Positions 47,137 through 58,482 of a stretch of 64,000 nucleotides of DNA are shown here, in pieces. The notes beneath the pieces were generated by a model. It was not told where the DNA came from. It saw only the letters and a program-made list of their open reading frames with translations, and made no database searches. The position numbers and the translations under genes are program-made. The stretch is from NCBI GenBank assembly GCA_027604685.1, contig JADHYX010000055.1, positions 1 to 64,000 on the forward strand, read 5' to 3'. The DNA is from Lobulomyces angularis (taxonomy: Eukaryota > Chytridiomycota > Chytridiomycetes > Lobulomycetales > Lobulomycetaceae). Numbering within the stretch: the stretch's first letter is position 1; every line of letters starts with the position of its first letter.

Positions 47137-48164
47137 TTAATGTAAAAGGACAAATAATACTACAAAGCCTATAATGGCCAATACTACAGTTAAACAAAAA
47201 GCTCTCCTTCTGGCCTTTTTATGATATTCATTGGCAGTCCTTTAAATACAAAGTTTTTATGTTAACTTGTATAAAAAAATTCAATACCTGAGCTCTCCTG
47301 TGGCATTCTCCATGTTTATTGCCACAGAGTCGACGTTATTTTCGATATTATCTACCTTATAAGTAAATGATATAATGTGTGTTAAAAAATTTACCGAGCA
47401 TGTGTCCTTGCTCATGAACTAATGTCCCTAAATCTCTAAAAATCTCATTGACTGCAATAAAGTCAGGTTAATGTAGTTTTTTAACTGATTTTACCTTCCA
47501 ACATGCTGGATTCAATTTGCCTTAAATCCTGCTCTCGTTCTTGAATTAAATTTTCGTTATAATCAATTTGATTATCCATTTGCTTCAATTCCACTAGTTT
47601 TTTCTTACTATTCGATTCAGCCAACAGTGGAACACCTTCATTTTCTTCCTCCTCCAACTCAACTCTACTCGATAATCATTAATATTTTTCTATATTTTTT
47701 TTTATTACCTTAACGTTAACTCGTTTATTTCTTTGGCAGTTTTTAGGGAATCCCTACACTTTTCTGTAACAACTTTAGAAACTTGTTGAAACCTCTTTGC
47801 TATATTCTTAAAATCCTTTTCCAGTTTCTTTTTTTTGGTTTTAATTGAAATTTCATCAGAGTCTAGCGATAAAACTACTTTTAAATCTTCAGAAGTAAGT
47901 TTGATTAATTCCTTTGTCTCTTCCTGCAGTGCTAAAAGACTCTCTCTAGTACTATGACTATCCTTAGGGGTGTTTATACTCTGAGAGGTTTGCACTAATT
48001 GCTGAATGTTATTGGAAATTGTGAAAAGTGCTTTTGAACATTTGTCAAATTGAAAAGCAGAATCAATGGTGCTGGGATATTTTAACTTAACTTTAAATAA
48101 TGAAAAATTCTCACCTTGTACTATCAGCAGAACTGTTAACACCTAAAGGGTTATTAAAGGACAT
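47137..48164 (-). CDS. Endosomal/vacuolar Qa-SNARE (syntaxin, Pep12 type)
   Basis: Exons join from MSFNNPLGVNSSADSTR (48164) to TAA at 47137. The N-terminal Habc-like bundle includes IDSAFQFDKCSKALFTISNN, KKKKLEKDFKNIAKRFQQVS and VVTEKCRDSLKTAKEI. The SNARE helix reads LIQEREQDLRQIESSMLEVN, EIFRDLGTLVHEQGHMLDNI, ENNVDSVAINMENATGELRT, with Gln of the zero layer in VHEQGHMLD. A C-terminal membrane anchor (RRRAFCLTVVLAIIGFVVLF) ends the protein at FLH. Qa-SNAREs drive membrane fusion; the sequence looks most like the syntaxin 7/Pep12 group acting at late endosomes and vacuole. The class is firm, the exact compartment less so. Confidence 0.9.
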
Positions 48165-48626
48165 TAAAATTTTTAATTGATAAAATTACTAAAATTTATC
48201 CAAAATTTTCTGACACCTTTTTTTGAACAACGAAAAATGTATTAATAGGATTCAACATATGCTTTGCTTACTGTGTATGCATGAAATGAGCATGAAATGA
48301 AACATGTTACAAATAAGCTCAAAAACTTGAATAATGAAGTAACACTGTAAGGAAAAACATTAAAAACTAACACATCTTGTTTTTATAATTCCACATTAAT
48401 TAAAGTCCATAATAATTCACAACTCACTATTTTTCAATTTATTATGAGATAATTTGACACTGAATTAAGATTTTAATATTACTATTTTTGACTTATTTAA
48501 ATTAAAACTTGTTTTTAAAACATTTACATTTGTTAAATTAGTATCTTCTTCAGTTATACAAAAGAAAATTTCTTTATTTTTATTTCATAAAAGACTTTAT
48601 TAAATACTAACATTTTCAAGAAATTA
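48165..48626. other. Intergenic region
   Basis: Promoter side of the SNARE gene and 3' flank of the glycosyltransferase gene; A/T-rich, no gene seen. Confidence 0.45.
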
Positions 48627-50877
48627 TCAACCTATGGATTGTAAACCATACACCTGCATATAAACGGGACATTGATCGTTAAATATTTTGGCAATAGTGG
48701 AATTCGGACTTAAATTAGTTTTAGTGTTTTTAAATTTAAACATTCTATTCCACCAATGCACCCCAATACTTTTTTCGTAAATGTATTTAAAAAAATTGCA
48801 ATTTTTCCACCAGTCTTTCAGAAAAAAGTTGGACTGACTATAATGAACTAGGTTTTTAAAGAAGTTAGATTCAATTTATTGTGATGGTATGATTTTGCTG
48901 ATTGAGAAGGTATAATTTTGCAAAATATTTTTGTTTAAAAAATTTTCATACTTGGATAAAATCTTATTCTACTTGCAACAGTAATTGAAGAACAGTAAGG
49001 CCTTAATTTTTTTTAAAAAAAAAAGAAGATATATTTGAATCCGTATAACCTTTTTGGAATTGTACCTTTCAGTATGGTTACCATATTTTTCCAAGTACTT
49101 TCTGTTGTTAGCAAGTTGTTCTTCTCTCTCTGGAGTACCTTTCTTCGTTGGTTCGTTGTTAGGAACTGCCAATTTTTTGGATTCGATGTCTGCAATAGTC
49201 ACATTTGGTCTGTAAATTTCAAATAATTCCATCTTTGCACTTGCTAAACTATTCCAATTACAGTCACGAATCATAGCTCTGGTCAAACACAATGGCCCTA
49301 AATTTCATAAATTATTTTTTTGTTTAAAATTTGTGTATACCGTTATTTCCCCTATTAAAAATAAAATTAAAATCTAGTTAGTTTAATTCCAGAATAGTTT
49401 TTAATATCAAAAAGGTTTAGCTTACCAAGTATGCCCATTCCAGTTGTTAACAAAAAGCTCCATAGCCGACCAAATGTAGGGGTCCTTAGGAGGAAAACTC
49501 AAAACTGCATTATTAATTCTTGAACTATCTTCTCTTGCTACTAGTCTACTGTGTTTCAAGTCTTTAAACGAATTGATACTGATTATGTCAGTATCTAAAT
49601 ATACACCACCGTTTTTCCAAATTAATGCAAGTCTTGAAGAAAATAGTGTAAAAGATGTTTTATATTGTTAATAAAAACCTGAAAGCATTTCCTAGATTTT
49701 GCATTTGCCACTCACTGTCCATATATTTTTTTTCTTCATACCAACTTTCAAAAGGAGTGTTTGAAAATTTTTCAGCAAAATTTAGTGGTAAAACTATGAA
49801 TCTGAACTTAAAATTGATCTTATTTAACCAGTCTTCAGCAACTGTGTAAAAATCTTCTTTATCTCTAACATAGAACTTAATGTAATGATCTTTATTGTGT
49901 CTTGCGGCAGATTCCAATGCGCTGTAAAAAATTTATTTTTAATCAAGTCTTAGAAGGATTTTACTACCATAAATAGGGTAAATTGTCAAAAGTTGGATTA
50001 TAATTTAAAAAGTTAATGGTCTTTGGTACATTTGTTTGATTACTTAAATCTTTTGAAAGCAATTCTTCTGTTTTTTCTGAAACTTCATAATTCTAAGTTA
50101 AAAAGATTCAAACATTAATTGCCTGAAATTTCTACAAGATGCATACCGCATTAACAAGTGATCGCACCGTCATCCCTGCAAAATTAAAATTTTCCCCATC
50201 CCCATTAATAATGTTAAATGGAGTTTTTCTTGATTGAGAGTAAAAGTTTTTACAAGTTTCTTCACCATCCAAACTTTTCTGTTCCGGAGATTTTTTATCA
50301 TTTGCTGACTGAAGCTTTTTTTTTTCAACTTCTTTTTCGTATTCAGTTTTCTTCTTTTCTTCCAATTCAGTCCTTTCCATTTCAACTTTTAATCTTTTTT
50401 CTTCCTCTTGCCTTACCCTATACGTTGGTGAGTCCCAGAATTTAAAATTGTCTGATTGTGGATTTTGAGAAATCTTTTCACGATTACTTTTGGCAAAAAT
50501 GTTAAACTTTTCATTCACTTTTATAGTGACACCCAGCTTATCTTCATTAAATGGAGTTTCTCTGTAATTTTTTAAATTAATTCCGAGGTCTTCCATCTTT
50601 TTTTCTTTTATTGCGTTGACCAGCTGTAGCTTATACTCTTCAAATTGAGAATTCTCCTCAGAAATTTCTGAGTCACCTGTAAAATCATGAAGTGATTTGT
50701 TGTTTTCGACCTCAAATGTTTTATTAATTTGATTTGCAAACTGAAAAAAACATATAAAGATAAAAACCAACACAAAAAACTAGGAAATTAATTTTAAAAA
50801 ATAATTAATTTTAATTAATTAATTTTAATAATTCATTGCAAGCAATTTACCTTTAATTTGTTGATTAAGAATGACAT
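48627..50877 (-). CDS. DXD-motif glycosyltransferase (alpha-1,4-glycosyltransferase / GT32-like)
   Basis: Exons join from MSFLINKLK (50877) through a charged stalk (EEEKRLKVEMERTELEEKKK) to a catalytic part. That part contains INFLNYNPTFDNLPIYGSAL, ESAARHNKDHYIKFYVRD, MDSEWQMQNLGNAFR, then LALIWKNGGVYLDTDIISIN with the DXD metal/sugar-nucleotide site (YLDTD), VLSFPPKDPYIWSAMELFV and GNNGPLCLTRAM. The last exon, found by its HWWN box (IGVHWWNRMFKF) and CPVYMQVYGL end, joins across an intron of about 200 nt and ends at 48627. Such enzymes are Golgi type II proteins adding sugars to lipids or glycoproteins. A start at 50773 (MLVFIFICFFQ) would give a short signal anchor; the chosen start lacks one, so the N-terminus is open. 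Confidence 0.85.
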
Positions 50878-51115
50878 AAGTCAAAAATTTAAGTTTTTTT
50901 TTTTTGTTGACGCGTTTTAAAAAATTTATCCAAGAATTTCATAAAAGTTCTGAAGAATTTTCAACCTTCAATCTTTATTCATCCACAAAAAAAAAATTTA
51001 AAAACTGAGGTTATTGCATGCAAAACCGACTATTAAATTTCTTATATCCAACAACGATGGGGGAAGAACATGACAAAAGTTTTATGCTAAAAAAAATATA
51101 ATAAGAAACAACCAA

Positions 51116-51421
51116 TTTCTTCAGTATTTTGGTCTTTATGATGAAATATTGGTTTCATTAGTTAATGCTTTTAACACTGGAAAACCGAAAATATTAAATA
51201 ATTCTAGTTTTGCAGTAGAAATGGCAATTGATTTGAGATGGTGTAAAGAAAAAAAACGGAGAAACTTTGAGAACCATAGTATTGAGAATGTAGTCAAAAA
51301 TTTGATGGATATGCTTATAGAAAAAGAACCTTCACCAGTTGCTAGGCGATTCAGAATGAGTTTAGCTCACACTTTATATCACTGCTTACTGATTGAACTG
51401 GTGTTTTTGTTTACACCATAA
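51116..51421 (+). CDS. Small hypothetical protein, 5' end unresolved
   Basis: An open stretch reads YFGLYDEILVSLVNAFNTGK, RRNFENHSIENVVKNLMDML, VARRFRMSLAHTLYHCLLIE and ends at TAA 51419-51421. It is helical and protein-like. A CAG acceptor lies at about 51124, but the ATG candidates upstream (51002, 51058) do not join in phase with any GT donor I could find. Either the first exon lies elsewhere or there is a sequence error. Family not recognised. Confidence 0.4.
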   Translation, partial: FLQYFGLYDEILVSLVNAFNTGKPKILNNSSFAVEMAIDLRWCKEKKRRNFENHSIENVVKNLMDMLIEKEPSPVARRFRMSLAHTLYHCLLIELVFLFTP

Positions 51422-51558
51422 ATATTTTCATTCTATTTGAAAAAAATTTTATTAATAATCAACCAAAAAAAAATTTTTTTTTTTTTTTTTTTTTTTCAAT
51501 ATTAATTCCTGATATTATTTCCAAATATTCAATATTTATTTGAAAAAAATTGAAAATT

Positions 51559-52180
51559 ATGAATCAGCAAAGTCATCAGCATTTATTGGAATTTTTAAAT
51601 CTTCCGCAAGAATTGATTTCGCAACCACAGGTGGACGACCTTGAAATTTGGTTAAATGCTAAATTCGATGATTCAAATGATATCAATAATCCAAAACCAC
51701 AGCAGCTTACGCAAATTACTGATAATAACACAAGCGATAATAAAATTATAACCAAGAACAGTGCAGTGTCAACAGTAATCATCATTTATTTGTAAAATTA
51801 AATTTTTTCTCTTTTTTCACTAGGATCCCACAGATAAAAGAAGAAGAAATACTGAAGCAAGTGCGCGTTTCAGAGCAAAAAAGAAAATAAGGGACGCTGA
51901 ATTAAAAAACAGTCAAAAGGAGTTGGAATTGAAAGTTTCCTTTCTAGAAAAAAAAACACTTGAGCAAGAAAAGGAAATAAAATGGTTGCGTTCATTAATC
52001 ACTGAAAAACAAGGTATAATAGGATTAAGTGGAGTTTTTACGCCGGTAATTAACTTAAAAAATCTTACAATTAACAAAAAATTTTCATTTAATTGGTATA
52101 GGGAACGGAATATAATTCATTCACAGAAAACAGTACTCCAGCTTTTTTTTAATTTTGTTGGGTTGTTTCCAATAAATTAA
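51559..52180 (+). CDS. bZIP transcription factor
   Basis: Exon 1 starts at ATG 51559 (MNQQSHQHLLEFLNLPQELI), an acidic, Gln/Asn-rich region that may activate transcription. After a short intron the second exon reads DPTDKRRRNTEASARFRAKK: the basic region has the bZIP signature N-x7-R (N in RRRNTEASARFR), followed by KIRDAELKNSQKELELKVSF and leucine-zipper heptads LEKKTLEQEKEIKWLRSLI. It resembles the Gcn4/Cys3/Zip1 group of fungal regulators. The frame runs to TAA 52178-52180, but a GT donor right after the zipper (near 52014) could give a shorter tail. Targets cannot be read from here. Confidence 0.9.
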
Positions 52181-52618
52181 TTCGAAAAATTATTTAGTCT
52201 ATAGAGTGTTAAATGAGATGCACCTTAATATTCTGTCTATTAAGGTTTTTACATTAAATGTAGAGTATCTTTCAGATAGTTGTAAACATTCACTTTAGTA
52301 AAATGTGTTAAGCATAATAATAACAAAACTCATAACATTTAGAATATCGTGGAAAAATTTCACAAGAGTTAAATTGATAAAAGTTTGTAACAATCCAAAA
52401 TTCAACTTTTTCTCAGTTAAAATGTTTTATTGTAGCTTGTTAATGCTATTAAAAGTTACAAACACACCATTTCATACGGAAGTTAATTATTTTTTACAAC
52501 ATAAACAAATAATTTAATGAACGACCTGTGTAACCGCTGATTTTTAACAAAAAAAAAAAAACTCATAAAACTGCTAATAACAATACTTTTTTTTTTTTTT
52601 TTGTATAGCTACTAAAGT
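52181..52618. other. Intergenic region
   Basis: A/T-rich with a T-run of 17 just before the next gene (about 52587-52603), a likely poly(dA:dT) promoter element. No gene seen. Confidence 0.4.
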
Positions 52619-54856
52619 ATGGGCAGTGAACAACAAACATTCAAAGAACTAGTACAAGAAAAAATATTTTTTGATTACCTTGTCCCAGTAGAGTTTAGAT
52701 TTACTGAAGACGAGGCAAGAGAAATTCTGGAAATATCGTTGGCTATAATAGATATAAAAGAAAAAGCAGTCACACTTACCACCTCTTATTATTGTAAAAT
52801 TTCAAACTTGAATGATTATGCAATTTTACATACACTTTCAGAACAAATGAAAACTGATATGGAAAGTGCTGGTAATACGTTTTTTTTTTTTTTTTGAAGT
52901 TGATTTTTATATATTATTTTGTAGCATCAGTTGAGGACACTGTTAAAAGTTTAGATTTGGTTTTAGAAGAAAAAATTTTATCAAAAAACAAAACGTTTTC
53001 TTTTGTTACTTTAGGTCAACAACTTAGAAGCGTTTTGAAAAAGGACATTTTTTTAACGGATAAATTTATCTTAAACGACTATTACAAATCTTTTTTTGAA
53101 ATTACCAATGAATTAAATAAATTTTTAACTCTCAATCAAAGTCTACAAAAAAAAGTTTTAATCAAACAAAATTTAAATGAAATTTTAAATAATTTAAATG
53201 TGGAAAAAATTTTATTTGACCCTAATGCTTCCGCTAGTTTAAATATTGTTCTTCAGATAAATGAAATTTGTTTAGCATTGATGGCCAGATTTGAAGATTT
53301 TGTAAATGATAGAGGTAACTGAAAAAAAATTTTCTGTTTATTTTAAACTAAACAAAATATCTGTTTAGGTGCTGAAAAAGACATTGACGTTACAATTGGA
53401 GTTCCATTTTTAGATCCATATAATTTACAAGATGAATTAATTTCTTTCGAAAAAGAGCAATCTAAAATATTATTATTATCAGGATTACCGGATATAGTAC
53501 AGAATCGGTAATATAAAAAATGTATTTAAGTTAAAAAAAAGTTAAAACTTTGTAGTGAAATTGAGAATTTTTTTTCTTCGAATTCGGTTGAAGGTGTTAA
53601 AGACATTCTAATGTTAAAACTTACTAATAATACCCCCAGTGGATGTGCATTTGTTGAACTGAATGACCACGAAAATGTATATAATTTTAATTTTTTTAAC
53701 CACTGTATATTTTAAGGCAAAAAAAAGCTTAAACCTTTGTGGAAAATTATTTCAAAGTTGTACCCTAATAATAATTCCTTCTTCTGTGAAAGAGCTGAAA
53801 TCATTTGACCCTTTACTTTGCAAATTTTCAGAGGTAACAGAAAAAAAGGATGCCGTTAGTTTAAAAAGAGAAAATTGTACAAATGAAGAAGGTTCTAATA
53901 AAAGGTTAAAAGGGGAGTTGGAGCATGAAAATTCAACAGTTGGGGTTCCAATAGAAAAAATTATTTCCTCCGATTCAGTTGATGTGAACGTTCTCGCCAC
54001 CACCTCAAATAACACAATATCAGCTGCCCCAGCAGCAACCTCGTATTCGCCAACATTTGCTTCTACGAATAGTGTTCGACCTACTTTTCCACCTGTCCCA
54101 CCAACACATGCTAGTTATAGTACACCAACTGCATTGCAACCTCCAGCCCCACCTCTTCAACAAACACAGTATCATCCCCATACGCATTCCCACCATACAC
54201 AAGCTAAACATCAGCCTGATTACTCGTCCTATTATGCACAATACTACGCTCAATATGGTAGTCAGCCATATCCTACGTCCTCAAGAAATCCTGTGCATGT
54301 ACCACATCAAAATTCTTATGGTCCGCCTGGGTATCAGCAACCTTACGTTCGACCTAATATGGGTCAACCGCAACATCCTTACTATCCCCCCCAGCCTCAA
54401 GCTGGTGCGACTCAGCATTATGGATCACAGGCATATCAATATCCATATGGTCAGCAGCAAGCATACCAGTATCCTTACGGCCACCCTGGATTTGCACCAG
54501 GTGTTGACAAAAAAAAAAAACCTGACAATTATGATAATAAAACGTATAGCTCTGCGAATCCTATTTGGTGTAATACACATTTTTTTTGTGGTCATGAAAG
54601 TGCAGAATGTAAGTTTCCTGGAAAGGTAATTCAACTTAAGTCGTTTTTGTTAATTTTTTATATGTAATAGGATCATTATCTTCCGAATGAAAACAATAAA
54701 TACACAAAGGACTATAAGAGACTTCAATTAGCACTCAAGCACGGCTCAAACTTTAGACCTGAAATGTTACAAAAATCAGCAACCACACGTCCAGTCAATC
54801 AAACATATCAACCTAGTACATTTTCTGGTAGACCTAACTATAACTATCGACCTTAA
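52619..54856 (+). CDS. RRM-containing RNA-binding protein with Pro/Tyr-rich domain and C-terminal Cys/His motif
   Basis: Six or more exons from ATG 52619 (MGSEQQTFKELVQEKIFFDY) to TAA 54854-54856. The first 230 residues are helical and unrecognised. A single RRM-like fold follows: ILLLSGLPDIVQNREIENFF, SVEGVKDILMLKLTNN, GCAFVELNDHENAKKSLNLC. Then comes a Pro/Tyr/Gln/His-rich low-complexity stretch of about 150 residues with a tandem QAYQYPYG repeat (54428-54482), of the kind that drives condensate formation. The C-terminal exon has WCNTHFFCGHESAECKFPG, a possible zinc-binding knuckle (C-x4-H-x-x-C type spacing). Likely works on RNA, but no known orthologue came to mind. The Pro/Tyr frame is chosen because the other open frames there lack continuity with the flanking exons. 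Confidence 0.7.
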
Positions 54857-55742
54857 AAATACAGATTTTTTTTTGTTTTTGTTAAATTTTTAAAAAAAAG
54901 AGCGATGTGTGAGATTTTTTTAATCGATTACTTCTTTTTTTTTAACATTTTAACAAACAAAGAAAACAACAACAAAAAAAAAAAAACAATAAACAAAACA
55001 AACAAAAAAAACAAAAAAAAAATACAAATCTTTAAAAAAAAAAAAAAAAAACTACATTTATTTTCAAAAACTAAAAAAAAAAAAGAAGAACACACACAAA
55101 AATAAAACAACACAAAAAATTCTTTAAATATTTTTGATAAAAAATTTTTTTTCTTACAAAAAAAAAAAAAAAAGGTTTGTAATTTGTCATTATAAGAAAA
55201 AAAAAAATATAAACTACCTTATCCTTTGTTGCCATAAGATTTTTCTCTAATTTTTTTTTTTTTTCTTCCTGTCTTCGAACTGCTTTTGTTACCCGTTAGT
55301 AAAATTTGGAAATCAAAAAAAAAAAAAAAAAAAAATAATAACAAAAAATAACATTTAATTCAAAAAAAAAAAAAAAAGAAAAATATTCAAAATAATAATA
55401 ACAATTGATAAAAAAAATTTTTTTATTTTGGAAAAAAAAAAGAATAATGTTAAAATATTTTAATAAAAAATGTAACCCATATTTTTTTATTTTTTTTATT
55501 GTTTAGGTCGACTACCTTTTTATTTCATCAATTTAAAAGCTTGGGAAAAAAGAAAAAAACAACGAAAAGGTTCAAGAGTAAAAATAACAGGTGAAACTTT
55601 TTTTTTTTTTTAGTGTAAATTTTTCTGAATAACTTTGTAAGGAAAATATGAAATGAAAAAAGTTGTAAAATTGGCTAGGAGAGATCACGACTCTTTTTTT
55701 ATTTTTTTTTTTCTTTGGTGGAAACTATAAAAGTAGTATCTA
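54857..55742. other. Extremely A/T-rich, homopolymer-dense intergenic region
   Basis: Dozens of A or T runs of 8-19 bases (e.g. 55033-55050, 55159-55173, 55313-55336, 55362-55377). The two short frames here are pure Lys/Asn or Phe/Leu products of these runs. Convergent 3' ends of two genes meet here. Nothing else supported. Confidence 0.6.
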
Positions 55743-57905
55743 CTAAATTAAAGAAATTTCTTCTATATCAGATTTTGTTTTTAGCGGTGACGTATTTTCT
55801 TTGTAAGTTCTACTAAATTGAATTTCATTTTTTTGTAAAGATTTAACTGTGTTCCCCTGTTTTTCAATCTTAATACTTTCAGCAAAAACAGTGGTTTTTT
55901 TTTTGGAAGGTGACAAGGCAGCACTACCAATCCATTGCCAGATATCTTGTGGCTCCCCATTCACTTCCATACACGTTTCCCTGATATTGCTATTTTCCAA
56001 AACCTTTGCTGAGACTTTTTTCCAAATCAAGTCCTTTTCCTCTTTTTCTAGATAAAAAATTGTTTTACCATCAATCATTTCAGTAAAGGAAGGTTTTTTG
56101 TTTGTTCGCAACAAAAAATCTCTTAAATGCTGTATAGCCAATCCTGGGATTGGATGCCTTACGTTATCCAGAAAATGATTATCACACTCTTCAGCCACCT
56201 ATGGAAATTAGAATAAAATAAAAAAAGAATAAAATTATTTAATTTTTTTATTTAAAAGTACCATAGTAAATACATCATCCACAACAACAGTACATATGTC
56301 GTCTCTTTTTTTTTTCAAATCTGCGTGCATTTTTATCCAAAAAAAACTCAATGTAATAAAACTAATAATTGACAAACTTTTAAGGTTTCCTTTTAAAAAA
56401 TTCAGAGTTTTTAACTTTAGAGTACATGAAAAATTTTCTATTGGATTTTTTTTTGAATAAATTAACCGATGATTCAAATTATGAGGATCCATTCTAGTTA
56501 AAACCAAAGATGACTTTCTTAAATTGGAGTTAGATATCATCAAAATTAAAAATTCATCCCAAATGTTTTCAAAATCGTCTATATTTAAATTATTATTTAT
56601 TTTCAGAGCACTGTTTTTTGTAAACTTCCCTTCCAACACTTTATCTCTTACTAAATTTTTCGCTAAATTTATCGGCATTCCAAAAATTTGGCTATCCTTC
56701 CAAATATAGTAATAATTACTTTTAATATCTTTCAATTCTTCTTTTCCAAAATCTAAACACTTAAGTTTTCCTAACCAGCTCCGCACTACAAATTCCGTCA
56801 AAACTTCTATGTCTTTTAATTTTTTTTTCCTTTCGACTTCCATTAGCGATTCTTTCTTCAATTTTTTTTCATCAACTGCGCAGTAATTTTGATTAAAAGG
56901 AAAAGGCAAAAACTTTGCAGGTAATATTTTTTGAATAAGAGTACTTTTTTTAATTGTTCCTGCTTCGCAATCGACAAGTATATCATCAATGCATCTGGCT
57001 CCCGTTGGGCAAGTAAGACAATTTGGAAATAACAAATTTACTGGATTCCATCCTTCATAAGTATTTTCTTCATTATACGGACCACAATACTTCAATTTAT
57101 TATTAATCATGAATTCTGCGAACAGCACTACTAATATTGTGAAAAACGCTAAAAATGGTAAAATACTAGGTTCATTAATTCTCTTTCGAAAACTTTTATT
57201 AAATTGTGTTCTTGTAGGTGGCTTATATGGAGTAGCTATAGAAGGTGTCAATTCTGTCCTAAATTCAGAAGTTTCCCACTGTTCTTGAACTTTTCGTTTG
57301 GTTCTACTTTTCAAAATATTAGGAGTCTCTATTTGAGGAATTGTCGTAACTGGAGTCCTTCCTGATAGATTCTAATTATTTTAAAAAAAAAAATTTCACT
57401 TTCATATCTTACCTTTGAAGAAAAATTTGCTACATCAGGCTTTGGTAATTTTTTTGGTGTAGCCATTGACGCACTACTTCCCTAAGTTTATAGTATAACA
57501 ATTAAAAATTCAAAACTGAAAATAAGTGAGATACCTTTGATAATTTAGAATGTGTTGCTCCACTGCTTGAACTTTTCACTTCTTCTATTTTAATAAAATT
57601 ATCAATTTGTTTCGTCATTTTTGCACTACTCGTAGATTTTGAAGAAGACTATTGTATCAATTTAGTTTTTAAATAGTGGAGTAATGTGGAATAAATTAAA
57701 CATAATTAATAAAAATTTTTAGTAACCGTTACGAATACTTCATAATCGTGTTAAAAATAAAAAATTTTACCTCAATTTTTTTTTTAGAATCAATTTTTAA
57801 TGGAGTGTTCGATTGAAAACAATTAACATCAGAAGTATTTTCCGTTTTAGCAAGAAATCGGTCGTCACTCTCTTTCAAACGCTGCTTTGGTGTTCTACTC
57901 GACAT
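55743..57905 (-). CDS. Inner nuclear membrane protein, Heh/Src1/MAN1 type (MSC domain)
   Basis: Start MSSRTPKQRLKESDDRFLAK (57905), then short Ser/Lys/Thr-rich exons with TP sites and a basic stretch (RTKRKVQEQWETSEF). TM1 is LPFLAFFTILVVLFAEFMI. The luminal part has YCGPYNEENTYEGWNPVNLL then FPNCLTCPTGARCIDD, the Cys-rich hallmark of the Man1-Src1p C-terminal domain. TM2 is FLKGNLKSLSIISFITLSFF. The nucleoplasmic C-terminal winged-helix part has GLAIQHLRDFLLRTNK, DLIWKKVSAKVLENSNI and PQDIWQWIGSAALSP. These proteins anchor chromatin and take part in nuclear pore quality control. No N-terminal HeH/LEM helix pair is visible, so the N-terminus may be diverged or an exon missed. Largest exon 56235-57314. 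Confidence 0.88.
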
Positions 57906-58482
57906 AATTGCCTGGTTGGATTGTAGTATTAAGGTTTTATACAAAATGTTAAGCTACTTACTATGCTTTATTTGAAATTACTGATTTTTTAAAATTTTTA
58001 AGTTGGGTTTTATGACACTATTTTGGAAAATATTAAGTCCAGAAATTGATAAAAATTCAATTTATAACATTTTTAAGTATCCATATACAAATCTTTTTTG
58101 ACTTAGAAGAATTAAGTAACTTAAAATTTATTTAGAATGTAACTTCAAAATAGAAATTACTTTAAAAGTACCTATTTGAAAGAGCTAAGGTAATACTGAA
58201 GGAAATTTATAAAAACTAAAAATAATCGCTTCTGGGGATGTGTTGAAAACATTTATAAATTAAGTTGAGATTCAACAGTTTAAACCTTCAATGTAAAAAA
58301 TGAAGTAATCTACACTAAAATAATTTTCCAAATAACTGTGGTAATTATACTAAAACTTTGACTTGAAATGTAAAAGTAATTCTTTAAAAGTTTAACAAAT
58401 TTACTGAATCGTTAACAACATAAAAAATTTTTATATCATTCCTTTCATAATTTCAAAAAAAAAAAAATTATTTTTATGTATA
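57906..58482. other. Divergent intergenic region
   Basis: Separates the Heh/MAN1 gene (minus) from the membrane-anchored coiled-coil gene (plus) and should hold both promoters. A/T-rich; no gene or repeat seen. Confidence 0.5.

Noticed and set aside
54020..54629. Alternative open frames (plus 54057-54629, minus 54020-54253) in the Pro/Tyr-rich region
   Set aside because: Only the Pro/Tyr frame connects to the upstream RRM exon and the downstream exon; the others are shadows of the repetitive sequence.
54905..55113. Short Lys/Asn and Phe frames in the homopolymer region
   Set aside because: Pure products of A and T runs.
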